A DNA stretch of 64,000 nt from an uncultured Flavobacteriaceae bacterium. Lineage in GTDB: Bacteria; Bacteroidota; Bacteroidia; Flavobacteriales; Flavobacteriaceae. This document shows, piece after piece, positions 39,701 through 47,523 of this stretch. A program made the translations under genes and the position numbers. The number at the start of each line of letters is the position of its first letter. Within the stretch, counting starts at the first letter, position 1. Under the pieces are notes generated by a model. That model searched no databases. It was not told the DNA's origin and saw only the letters and a list, made by a program, of their open reading frames with translations. The stretch is taken from NCBI GenBank assembly GCA_947500445.1, contig CANMSB010000009.1, positions 62,001 to 126,000 of the forward strand, given 5' to 3'.

Positions 39701-39743
39701 CAAAGAAGCAAAAAGCAATTCGTCGGTAGATCCCCGAAATTAA
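36723..39743 (+). CDS. Large exported tetratricopeptide-repeat protein
   Basis: A signal peptide (MLNKTTALIPFFMGMVFSGI, then AQ) is followed by tandem TPR-like helix pairs over almost the whole 1006 residues (for example YYFETGKYPYALKWYNKV, YNLGYTYFKLRKYPEAIS, FELGNTYVSSGKEQQGLRTY). It should form a long periplasmic superhelix that scaffolds other envelope proteins. In Flavobacteriia a large TPR protein of this type is commonly followed by a beta-barrel gene, as here with a 24-bp gap. The precise function is not known to me; an envelope or cell-wall-linked assembly is likely. Confidence 0.87.
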   Translation: MLNKTTALIPFFMGMVFSGIAQETKIYTHDDKDYQQALALYNNEQYQAAQTIFSNVKNTTENLETKANSAYYEANAAVRLNQLGADRLMEDFVENYPTSTKRNVAFADVAEYYFETGKYPYALKWYNKVDQKALSSKEMGKFNFNYGYSLFSSGKQKEAERYLEKVSDSPTYGSQAKYYLGYISYQQDDYEEANQRFDQINDPELLAEKLSYYQADMNFKLGKFEKAIALAKQQLPKSDRSEKSELNKIIGESYFNMKQYADAIPYLEAYRGKKGKWSNTDYYLLGYSYYKQGDFANAIQQFNKIIGGTNSVSQNAYYHLAECYLKLEKKQEALNAFRNASQMEFSAEIQKDAYLNYARLSYEIGNAYEPVPLVISSYLERFPNDDHQQEMQELLVDSYITSKNFAGAMELLEKNKGFASKATYQKVAYYRGIELFMEGDFGAASEVLQKSLGSAEDALFKARAHYWKGEAEYQLNRFEQALTNFIAFRDNPISKSTEVFNDFEYNLGYTYFKLRKYPEAISSFQRFTASNTDDVQKKYDGFLRLGDSHFVTRAYWPAIETYNMALELSGPQKDYAAYQKAMSYGFVDRRDTKIEELDRFVSAYPKSTLKDDALFELGNTYVSSGKEQQGLRTYDVLITEYGRSKLVPQALMRQGLVHYNGSRNEQALAKFKTVVRDFPNTQEAIQAVATAKLIYVDLGRVDEYAAWVKNLDFVEVTDSELDNATFESADKQNLEGKKDAAIKGYEKYLQQFPNGRHAIKANFKLAQLYFAKGEKEKALANYRVVADKGSNEYAEQALTRVCEVYIGKDDYTSALPYLERLEATADIQQNRTFAQSNLMKGYYQQKNYDQTLAYAEKVLATPSIDNRIKSDAKIMIARSAIATGDDQIAEEAYGEVLKIASGATAAEALYYSAYFMNRSSDYENSNTAVQRLAKDYAAYKEWGGKGLLIMAKNFYALGDAYQATYILESVIDNFAQYPEIVSEAKGELSIIKSKEAKSNSSVDPRN

Positions 39744-39767
39744 ATTACCTACACAAAAGAACACTGT

Positions 39768-41525
39768 ATGTATAAGCAATTCTATATTTCATTGGTACTG
39801 TTCGTAGCCGTGATCCATACGTTTCGGGCACAGGAAGATGAGGATGAAAACGATTTGGGAACCGAAACGGTTACGGTGACCAAAGCCTATTCCCCGACCA
39901 TTTCCGATGCGTTTAAAATAAAAACGGTACCGAATTTGAACGATTCCATCGTACTTCAAAAAAAGAAAATAGACTATAGCATCTTTTCGGTTCCCGTAGC
40001 GTCGACATTTACGCCGGCCAAGGGAAAGGCGTCGACCGTTAAAAAAACGCCCCCACCCGAGCTCTTCAATTCCTATGCCGCTGCAGGAGGGGGAAACCCG
40101 GCCAATGTGATGGCCGAATTTTATACCAGTAGAACCATAGATCGGGAGTCGGGATATACTATCGGACTTGATCACAACTCCTCACGGGGCGATATTGCGG
40201 GCGTTGCCCTGGATAATATTTTTAGCAATACCGAGTTGGAAGGCGCCTACAAAAAACGGGACCGCGACATCGACTGGGGTTTTGATATTGGGGCGCAGCA
40301 CCAGCTGTACAATTGGTATGGACTACCGGCCGAAACCTTCGATCAGACCGTTATCGATGGTATCGATGAACGGCAGAATTACTTTATGGCCGAGGCAGGT
40401 GCACATATCAATGTTTCCGATGCCTACTTTAAAGGAGCCTCCGTGCAGTATCGACGGTTTTGGGATGCGGTAAAATCAGGGGAGAACCGAGTGGTATTGG
40501 AACCGGAATTTGAATTTCCGGTACAAGACGAAATGTTTGGGATTCGGTTAAAGGTAGATTATGTGAACGGAAATTTTGAAAATGCTCCCTTGAGCGTTCC
40601 CGACAATACCACCGGTATCGGTTATAGCAATCTACAGGTGGGCGTAAACCCCGTACTGACCATGTTGCGAGACGACCTTTCCCTTAAGTTGGGAGTAAAT
40701 CTGGTGTATGGACTCGATGGCGAACGAAACGACGGTAACTTTTACATATACCCGGCGGTTACCGCGTCCTATCGCTTGTTGGACGATTTTGCAATTGCTT
40801 ATGGCGGTATAGAAGGTACGCTAAGGCAAAATTCGTATTACGGTTTTGTAGCGGACAACCCGTTCGTTTCCCCAACACTGAATATTGTACCAACAGACCA
40901 GCAATACGATGGGTATTTGGGACTTCGCGGACAATTGTTGCCCAATTTAAGTTATAATGTAAAAGCCTCCTACAAAGCGGAGAACCGTAAACCGTTGTTC
41001 TTGCTGAATCCCCAAAACACCTTGCGCACGGATGAAAAGGGATACAATTTTGGGAACTCCTTCAATGTGTTTTATGACGATGTAAAGACGCTCGGTATCT
41101 TTGGGGAGCTCAATGTAGACTTCAACCGCAACTTTACCGTGAGCGTGAATGCCGCATACTTCAATTACAGCACGGAAACGGACAATCCGGCATGGAACCT
41201 ACCGGAAGTTACGGCCAACCTTTTCTTGGATTATCAGTTGGGCGAAAAATGGTTTATGGGAGCCAACCTCTTTTTTGTGGGGGAACGACAAGATGTGGCT
41301 ACGGTGGCTATTCCCAGTGGAGTTACTGCGGACTTCCCTGCTACCATACTAGACCTCGACAGCTTTTTTGATGCGAACGCACACGTTGGATACCGCTTGA
41401 ACAATCAATTGTCGGTATTTCTGAAAGCGGCGAACATTGCGAACAACAACTACCAGCGGTGGGCCAATTTTCCTGTTCAGGGAATACAGGTTCTTGCCGG
41501 CGCAACCTATAAATTCGATTTTTAA
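39768..41525 (+). CDS. Outer-membrane TonB-receptor-like beta-barrel protein
   Basis: After a signal peptide (MYKQFYISLVLFVAVIHTFRA) and an acidic segment comes TETVTVTKAYSPTISDAFKI, then a long barrel of alternating strands ending in the aromatic-terminated GATYKFDF, as expected for outer-membrane insertion. A normal TonB plug domain and carboxypeptidase-like extension are not seen, so it is barrel-only or structurally divergent. 585 residues. It lies 24 bp after the TPR gene and is almost surely co-transcribed; the TPR protein may bind its periplasmic face. Substrate or structural role unknown. Confidence 0.82.
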   Translation: MYKQFYISLVLFVAVIHTFRAQEDEDENDLGTETVTVTKAYSPTISDAFKIKTVPNLNDSIVLQKKKIDYSIFSVPVASTFTPAKGKASTVKKTPPPELFNSYAAAGGGNPANVMAEFYTSRTIDRESGYTIGLDHNSSRGDIAGVALDNIFSNTELEGAYKKRDRDIDWGFDIGAQHQLYNWYGLPAETFDQTVIDGIDERQNYFMAEAGAHINVSDAYFKGASVQYRRFWDAVKSGENRVVLEPEFEFPVQDEMFGIRLKVDYVNGNFENAPLSVPDNTTGIGYSNLQVGVNPVLTMLRDDLSLKLGVNLVYGLDGERNDGNFYIYPAVTASYRLLDDFAIAYGGIEGTLRQNSYYGFVADNPFVSPTLNIVPTDQQYDGYLGLRGQLLPNLSYNVKASYKAENRKPLFLLNPQNTLRTDEKGYNFGNSFNVFYDDVKTLGIFGELNVDFNRNFTVSVNAAYFNYSTETDNPAWNLPEVTANLFLDYQLGEKWFMGANLFFVGERQDVATVAIPSGVTADFPATILDLDSFFDANAHVGYRLNNQLSVFLKAANIANNNYQRWANFPVQGIQVLAGATYKFDF

Positions 41526-41660
41526 AACGTTTCTATACGTTCGACCTACCCGTGGCTATGCGCTGTGCTAACACATATTTTTCTTTTTCGAAACGATAGT
41601 TGCGGCAAAGGTCTGAAACCGATTTAGCGTTAAAATGGGGCAATCCAACTTGTTCATTAT

Positions 41661-42026
41661 CTACGTATTTGGCTCCAATGCAAGCATGCTTTTCTTTTTT
41701 AAGTTCCTTTCCCGAAAAAATAGAAATAGCGGGAAACTGAAAGCAAGGGCGACCAAAAAAGTGAGGGGGATAAAAATCCACCAATGTTTCATCTTGAGTT
41801 TACGGGCCTCTAGCACCATCCATACCAAAAAGGCAACGGCAACTACCGCAATATCCGCGTTGATGGAACTGGCGGGCAAGGTCGTTTTTGTTAGGGCGAT
41901 AAAATTGCCAATGGAGGTATCATCAACCTCCAAGTAAAAACGGATATTGTAATACCATGTCGCACATAGGCCGACAACGGCAAGCAACAGAAAAAAAACT
42001 TCGGTACCGGTAATTTTTGTAGTCAT
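41661..42026 (-). CDS. DUF2834 family membrane protein
   Basis: This 121-residue protein has three or four hydrophobic helices (TEVFFLLLAVVGLCATWYY; ADIAVVAVAFLVWMVLEARK; HWWIFIPLTFLVALAFSFPL) and ends in a basic, polar tail. The pattern NADIAVVAVAFLVWMVLEAR ... FPLFLFFRERN matches the DUF2834 family of small integral membrane proteins of unknown function. ATG start at 42026. It stands alone, downstream of and convergent with the barrel gene. Confidence 0.75.
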   Translation of the reverse strand: MTTKITGTEVFFLLLAVVGLCATWYYNIRFYLEVDDTSIGNFIALTKTTLPASSINADIAVVAVAFLVWMVLEARKLKMKHWWIFIPLTFLVALAFSFPLFLFFRERNLKKKSMLALEPNT

Positions 42027-42153
42027 GCCGTTTCGGGTTTAATTAGTTTTACTGCAGTTCGATACTAGGGGTTTAGTACAATACGAAACATCTATTCCAT
42101 AAACCGCCTGATTCTTTCGAATAGGACCTTTTCCTAACGAAAACAAAAGATAC

Positions 42154-42185
42154 AAAAAAGCCATTCGAGAAGAATGGCTTTTTAC
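42154..42185 (-). terminator. Intrinsic terminator of the Nif3-like/zinc-ribbon operon
   Basis: The stem AAAAGCCATTC (42156-42166) pairs with GAATGGCTTTT (42172-42182) around a 5-base loop, and on the minus strand is followed by a T-run. It lies 25 bp past the stop of the coiled-coil gene. Confidence 0.85.
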
Positions 42186-42209
42186 TTTGAGCAATAAAAT
42201 GATCGCTGG

Positions 42210-42989
42210 TTATAGCTTTGCAAACATTTGCTGCATTTTTTCTTGTTCTTCCTCGGCGAGCACCGGGTCTACCAAAATACGACCGCTATGCTCATCGGTG
42301 ATGATTTTTTTTCTGGAAGCGATTTCTACCTGCACCTGTGGAGGAATGGTAAAGAACGAGCCTCCGGAGGCACCCCTTTCGATCGGTACAACGGCCAAGC
42401 CGTTTTTTACGTTACGGCGAATACGGGTATAGGCCTTTACCAAACGTTGGTCTATTTCTTCCTGAAACTTTTCCGATTTGGTCAATAACGCTTTTTCTTC
42501 CTTTTCGGTCTCGGCCAAAATAGCATCAAGCTCCCCTTTTTTGTGTTTCAAATGGGATTCACGTTCCGATAGTTTTTCCTTCGTTTCGTTGACCACTACT
42601 TTTTTCTGCTCGATCTGCGCCTTGAATTCCTTTATGTTTTTTTCGGCCAGTTGAATTTCAAGTTCTTGAAACTCCAATTCCTTGCTGATCGAATTAAACT
42701 CCCTACTGTTGCGAACATTTTTTTGTTGTTCACTATATTTTTTGATCAAGGCCTTTGCTTCCTCGATTAAATTCTTTTTTGCACCAATTTCATAATTGAT
42801 GGTCTCCACATCGGTCTTTAACTTGTCGATCCTTGTTTTAAGCCCCAAAACCTCGTCTTCCAAATCTTCCACTTCCAAGGGAAGCTCTCCGCGTACATTG
42901 CGGATTTCATCAACTCTAGAATCGATCAACTGCAAATCGTACAATGCCCTTAATTTTTCTTCTACCGTTGCTTCTGCTTTTTTTGCCAT
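42210..42989 (-). CDS. Coiled-coil protein of the C4-type zinc-ribbon family, with the zinc ligands lost
   Basis: Residues 1-185 form a long antiparallel coiled coil (EEKLRALYDLQLIDSRVDEI and heptads after it), as in the family annotated as C4-type zinc ribbon (DUF164/CT398-like). The C-terminal ribbon region reads ERGASGGSFFTIPPQ ... ITDEHSGRILVDP. In usual members these positions are CGGC and CxxCGRIL, so all four Cys are replaced here, apparently by Ser/Ala/Asp-type residues. The fold may persist without zinc. 259 residues; ATG only 3 bp after the Nif3-like stop, so the two are one operon. Proposed roles of the family in nucleic-acid binding or trafficking are weakly established. Confidence 0.87.
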   Translation of the reverse strand: MAKKAEATVEEKLRALYDLQLIDSRVDEIRNVRGELPLEVEDLEDEVLGLKTRIDKLKTDVETINYEIGAKKNLIEEAKALIKKYSEQQKNVRNSREFNSISKELEFQELEIQLAEKNIKEFKAQIEQKKVVVNETKEKLSERESHLKHKKGELDAILAETEKEEKALLTKSEKFQEEIDQRLVKAYTRIRRNVKNGLAVVPIERGASGGSFFTIPPQVQVEIASRKKIITDEHSGRILVDPVLAEEEQEKMQQMFAKL

Positions 42990-42992
42990 ACT

Positions 42993-44087
42993 TTATAGAT
43001 AATTGATCGGATTGGTTTTGCATTCCGATAAATGGATTGCAAAATTAGGTAATTTTTTTGTAAGATAATCAACTAAAAGATTTTTTGTAAACTGCTCTGT
43101 TTCATAGTGTCCGATATCGGCAACCACTATTTTTGACTCGGCCTCGTAGTATTGGTGGTATTTGATGTCGGCGGTGATGAACATGTCGGCTCCCGCGGCC
43201 CTTGCCGCGCCGATGGCAAAAGCACCGCTACCCCCTAAAACCGCTACTTTTTGTACATTCTTGCCCAGTAGTCGCGAATGACGGATACCCGCAGCGTTCA
43301 TACGTTTTTTTACCAACTCAAGAAAATCGAGCTCCTTCATGGGAGTGGCCAAGGTACCTACCATTCCCATTCCAATAGTGGGGTTCCTATTTTCTATGGT
43401 CAGTATTTCGTACGCCACCTCCTCATAGGGATGGTTGGTCTTTAAGGAATGCAGTATTTTAGATTCCAGGAAATCGGAAAAAATAAGGTTGATCTCTATT
43501 TCATTCTCCTGGTGTATTTTTCCTAAGGTCCCCTTTACGGGATTTGCCCCGTTCTCGGGCAAGTAGGTGCCGATGCCTTGACCGTTAAAACTACAATGGC
43601 TATAATTCCCAATGTGGCCGGCCCCGGCTTCGAAAAGGGCTTTTCGCAATGCCGATGCTTCCGCCTCTGGAACATAAGTAGTCAATTTTTTGACCGTTCC
43701 TTTTTTAGGAATCAAAATTTTTGGGTCACCGATACCCAATACCTCACATATTTTGGCATTTACCCCTTGGGAGGAATTGTCCAAGGCCGTGTGCATGCTG
43801 TAAATGGAAAGGTCATTGCGTATAGCCTTCGCTACGGTCCGCGTCACATAGGTATCCTGGGTCAACTTTTTTAGGCCCCCAAAGATAATAGGATGAAAAC
43901 TGACAATGAGGTTGCAACTTTTGGCAATGGCCTCGTCCACTACGTTTTCTAGGGTGTCCAAAGTGACCAGCACCCCGGAAACTTCGGCAGATGCATCGCC
44001 GACCAAAAGGCCTACATTATCAAAATCTTCCGCCTGTGAGAGCGGGGCCAAGGTTTCTAAAATGTCGGTTACTTCCTTAACGGTCAT
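42993..44087 (-). CDS. Nif3-like dinuclear metal-centre protein
   Basis: The N-terminal and C-terminal halves match the Nif3/YqfO/YbgI family: AEDFDNVGLLVGD, VSFHPIIFGGLKKLTQ (metal His), MHTALDNSSQGVN and, near the end, ADIGHYETEQF. A ~100-residue insert in the middle (GTVKKLTTYVPEAEASALRK ...) corresponds to the CutA-like domain of longer YqfO-type members. These proteins form hexamers with two metal ions; annotations as GTP cyclohydrolase type 2 are uncertain. 364 residues, ATG start; it is upstream of and operonic with the coiled-coil protein and divergent from lpxK. Confidence 0.92.
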   Translation of the reverse strand: MTVKEVTDILETLAPLSQAEDFDNVGLLVGDASAEVSGVLVTLDTLENVVDEAIAKSCNLIVSFHPIIFGGLKKLTQDTYVTRTVAKAIRNDLSIYSMHTALDNSSQGVNAKICEVLGIGDPKILIPKKGTVKKLTTYVPEAEASALRKALFEAGAGHIGNYSHCSFNGQGIGTYLPENGANPVKGTLGKIHQENEIEINLIFSDFLESKILHSLKTNHPYEEVAYEILTIENRNPTIGMGMVGTLATPMKELDFLELVKKRMNAAGIRHSRLLGKNVQKVAVLGGSGAFAIGAARAAGADMFITADIKYHQYYEAESKIVVADIGHYETEQFTKNLLVDYLTKKLPNFAIHLSECKTNPINYL

Positions 44088-44300
44088 GTAGCGGTGAAAT
44101 TAGTACATATCGGTTCATAAAAGCTTGTTTGCCTTAGGTTTGGTGCAGTGTCCGTGCAAACCTTCTTCGTGTCAGATGGTGCGTGTGTTTAAAAGCGCGC
44201 CACAAGTAAGGTTTTCAAACAAATATTTTCAAAATGGCGATACCTTTGATAATCAAAATGCCTTCCAAAGATAAAATATTATATTTTCGTTGCCGTGTTG

Positions 44301-45299
44301 ATGCTTAGAAAAATACTGTATCCCTTTTCACTGTTGTATGCGCTAGTGGTACGGCTGCGAAACCTCGCTTATGATAGGGGCTGGTTTTCCTCAAAAACAT
44401 ACGATACACCCACAATTTGTGTGGGGAACCTAAGCGTAGGCGGTACGGGGAAAACGCCGATGATCGAGTTCTTGATCCGAATGTTCTCAAGTGGTTTTAA
44501 GTCTCAAAAAATAGCGGTACTGAGCCGCGGATACAAACGAAGTTCAAAAGGGTACCAACTTGCGGAAAATACCAGTTCGGTATTGGAAATAGGGGACGAG
44601 CCCTACCAAATATATCAAAAGTTCCCCGAGGTAGCCGTAGCGGTGGACGCCGATCGCCGGAACGGAATAAGCACTTTGGAGCGCACCATTGCACCGGACC
44701 TGATTTTGTTGGACGATGCCTTCCAGCATCGAAAGGTAAAGGCGACCCTTTATATCCTTTTGACCGCTTATGGAAAGCTATATGTCGATGATCTTTACCT
44801 ACCTGCCGGAAACCTTAGGGACCATAAGGTGGCAGCAAAGAGGGCCAATATTATTGTGGTTACCAAGTGTCCGCTGGATCTTTCCAAAAATGAAAAACAA
44901 AGGATTGTCGAACGGCTAAGGCCACGCGCGTACCAACGTTTGGTTTTTTCGTATTTGGAGTATAGCAAGGCCATCTATGGCGAAAACGGGCCTCAAGAAC
45001 TTGCGGTATTGGGCACCGATATCACTTTGGTGACCGGTATTGCCGATCCTGCTCCGCTGGTGGCTTATCTTAAAGGGTTGGGGTTGAACGTCACCCATTT
45101 GAAGTTCCCGGACCATCATAGCTTTTCTGCTGCTGATTTGGAACGGATAAATACCAAATCGCAGGTACTGACTACCGAGAAGGACTATGTACGTTTAAAG
45201 GGTAACGTTTCCGAATTGTATTATCTGCCCATTGCCCATCGTTTTTTCAAGCCGGATGATGAGGTATTCGAAAAATGGGTTATGGAAACGGTCGCCTAA
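44301..45299 (+). CDS. lpxK: Tetraacyldisaccharide 4'-kinase
   Basis: LpxK phosphorylates the 4' position of lipid A disaccharide at the inner membrane. The N-terminal hydrophobic helix (RKILYPFSLLYALVVRLRN), the P-loop GNLSVGGTGKTPMIEFL, LSRGYKR, GDEPYQIY, LLDDAFQHRKV and the late TTEKDYVRL are standard for the family. 332 residues from the ATG at 44301 (a GTG two codons earlier is possible). TACCTTTG at 44241-44248 is a -7-like box without a clear -33 partner. It is divergent from the Nif3-like operon and convergent with the histidine kinase gene, which begins 4 bp after its stop. Confidence 0.95.
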   Translation: MLRKILYPFSLLYALVVRLRNLAYDRGWFSSKTYDTPTICVGNLSVGGTGKTPMIEFLIRMFSSGFKSQKIAVLSRGYKRSSKGYQLAENTSSVLEIGDEPYQIYQKFPEVAVAVDADRRNGISTLERTIAPDLILLDDAFQHRKVKATLYILLTAYGKLYVDDLYLPAGNLRDHKVAAKRANIIVVTKCPLDLSKNEKQRIVERLRPRAYQRLVFSYLEYSKAIYGENGPQELAVLGTDITLVTGIADPAPLVAYLKGLGLNVTHLKFPDHHSFSAADLERINTKSQVLTTEKDYVRLKGNVSELYYLPIAHRFFKPDDEVFEKWVMETVA

Positions 45300-45303
45300 G
45301 GAC

Positions 45304-47523
45304 TTAAGAGGCGTCCTTAATTCTTTTGTTATGGAAAATATTCTCCCCGATTTTTTGGTAAAACACTTCCGGTTTGAATGGTTTGGTCACTACATCGTCA
45401 CAACCTGCCGCATAAAAACTCTCCAAACTATCGTCCAGGGAAATGGCCGTTAGGGCGATAATCGGGATTTGCTTGTCAAATTTCCGGATTTCTATCGTGG
45501 CTTCCTCACCACTGATACCGGGCATATGGATGTCCATCAAAATAGCGTCGTACCGATTGTTTTTCGCCATCTCTACCGCTTCCATACCGTTGTTGGCGAT
45601 GTCGCTGGTCACTTCTTTTTTGGTCAGCATTTTTTTGGTAATGACCTGGTTGATCTTATTGTCCTCCACAATCAGAATATGGAGTCCTTTAAATTCATAG
45701 GTCCGCTCACTGTTTTCAAAAGGGATATCTTCCGTCACGCCGTCTTTACTTTTTAGTTTTAATTCAAAGAAGAATGAACTGCCTTTGCCCAGTTCGCTCT
45801 GTAGTTGTATTTTACTTCCGAAAAGCCCCAGTAAGCTTTTTACGATGGTGAGTCCGAGCCCCGTACCGCCATATTCCCTATTGATCTGTATAGACCCTTG
45901 TTCAAAACCTTCGAAAATGGTTTCCTGTTGTTCCCTTGAAATTCCGATGCCGGTATCGGCTACCTCGAAGTAGAGCGTTACGTCTTCCTCGAACTTCTTC
46001 ATCAGTCTGGCAATTACGGTTACCTCCCCATTTTTGGTGAACTTCAGGCCATTGCCAACGAGGTTCATGAAAACTTGGGAAAGTTTTACGGGGTCGCTCA
46101 TCAAGTGGGACGGAATTTCCTCGTCGTAGTCGAGCACAATTTTCGTCTTGTTTTCCTTGGCGCTCTGCTGTAGGGAATCGATGACCTCCTGTAGCATTTT
46201 TTTAAGGTGGAACTCCACCATTAGCGGCTCTAATTTGTCGGCGTCTATCTTATTGATATGTAGTATATCATTGATAAAGTTCAATAGGTAATCACCCGAA
46301 AATTTTAGTGCTTTCAAATGTTCTTTTTGGTTTTTACTGGGGTTCTCCTCCAAAAGAAGATGCGTCAGTCCGGTTACAGCGTACAAAGGTGTACGCAGCT
46401 CATGGCTTACCGTGGAAAGGAAATTGGTTTTTGCTTCCATGGCCTGGACGGCAGCATCCCGGGCAGACTGAAGTTCGTTGTTCTTGGTCTGCAGGAGATC
46501 GTTGGTTTTTAATTTGATCTGGTTGTTACGATATAGCGATACCGCCAATAACGAAATAATGGTAAGGAAGGCCGAGGTCAAAATCGTGGTCAGTTCCGAA
46601 CTACGTGCTTTCTGGCTCAAGGCTTCGTTTTTTTCTTCCAAACGGGCAATTTCGTTGGTAAAAAAGTCGAATTGTATTTTTTCGGCAGCCTTTGTTTCGT
46701 TCTTCAGTTTATCCACTGTAAACAACGAATCCTTTATGGTAAGCAGGTTTCTGACGTTTACGAGCGATTTGTCGTAGCGTTTCATCCGTTCATAAATGCC
46801 CGCCAACAACTCATTGGAAGCAACGATCTGAACAAAAAATTGGTTTTTATTGGCGAGCTGCAGAGCATTTTCGGCATGGATCGCACTGGCCTCCAAATTG
46901 TTAAGCGCCAAATTTAATTTGGCCAGACCGAGCCGAGCCTTTGCCGACAGGTATTGCTGTTCAAAAGGGTCGGTATTGATAATTAACGAATTGAAGTTTT
47001 TGGTGGCGGTGTCATATTTTTCCCGGGCCAAGTAAATATTGCCTTCCGCCAGCACGATGTTATTGACCAAGTTACGATCGTTGCTCAGCTGTTTGGCCTC
47101 GTTGAGTTCCGCGATCGCCTGAAAATTATTGCCCTCGCGATACTTGTACAGGGCGCCGATATATTTTTGTACGGCATTTCCATAGGGGTACTCCATTTTT
47201 TTAAGCTGGGCGTTCGCCCGATCCCAATAGACTTCGGAATTGCTTTTCTTCCCCAGTTCCAGGTAGATGATCGAAAACTTGTGCAACGCATCGATAACCG
47301 CCTTAATGTTATCGTTCTTCTCGGCTACCTTAGCGGCATTTTCCAATGCTTCCAAGGCCAGGTCCAGTTTGTTCTGATGCCGAAAGGCCATGGCCTCTTG
47401 AAAATAGACATCATAGGTTTTTGGGGGGATGGAATCTTGGGAATACAGTTTGCCCGACCCCAATAACAGGAGTACTGCCAGGAAGTTAAGAAAGCGACGG
47501 ATATGTAGCGGTATTCGTGTCAA
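45304..47523 (-). CDS. Hybrid sensor histidine kinase with periplasmic TPR domain
   Basis: The layout is: signal/anchor segment (FLNFLAVLLLLGSGKLYS), TPR-like sensor region (about residues 30-275), transmembrane helix (TTILTSAFLTIISLLAVSLY), HisKA with VSHELRTP, HATPase with NLVGNGLKFTKNG, DTGIGI and GTGLGLTIVK, and a C-terminal receiver (phospho-acceptor in ILMDIHMPGISG). No DNA-binding output is attached, so the signal must pass to another protein. 739 residues from a TTG that overlaps the GAPDH stop (TTTGA); no in-frame ATG is close and this start gives a proper signal segment. Coupling to a metabolic gene is unusual. Confidence 0.9.
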   Translation of the reverse strand: MTRIPLHIRRFLNFLAVLLLLGSGKLYSQDSIPPKTYDVYFQEAMAFRHQNKLDLALEALENAAKVAEKNDNIKAVIDALHKFSIIYLELGKKSNSEVYWDRANAQLKKMEYPYGNAVQKYIGALYKYREGNNFQAIAELNEAKQLSNDRNLVNNIVLAEGNIYLAREKYDTATKNFNSLIINTDPFEQQYLSAKARLGLAKLNLALNNLEASAIHAENALQLANKNQFFVQIVASNELLAGIYERMKRYDKSLVNVRNLLTIKDSLFTVDKLKNETKAAEKIQFDFFTNEIARLEEKNEALSQKARSSELTTILTSAFLTIISLLAVSLYRNNQIKLKTNDLLQTKNNELQSARDAAVQAMEAKTNFLSTVSHELRTPLYAVTGLTHLLLEENPSKNQKEHLKALKFSGDYLLNFINDILHINKIDADKLEPLMVEFHLKKMLQEVIDSLQQSAKENKTKIVLDYDEEIPSHLMSDPVKLSQVFMNLVGNGLKFTKNGEVTVIARLMKKFEEDVTLYFEVADTGIGISREQQETIFEGFEQGSIQINREYGGTGLGLTIVKSLLGLFGSKIQLQSELGKGSSFFFELKLKSKDGVTEDIPFENSERTYEFKGLHILIVEDNKINQVITKKMLTKKEVTSDIANNGMEAVEMAKNNRYDAILMDIHMPGISGEEATIEIRKFDKQIPIIALTAISLDDSLESFYAAGCDDVVTKPFKPEVFYQKIGENIFHNKRIKDAS

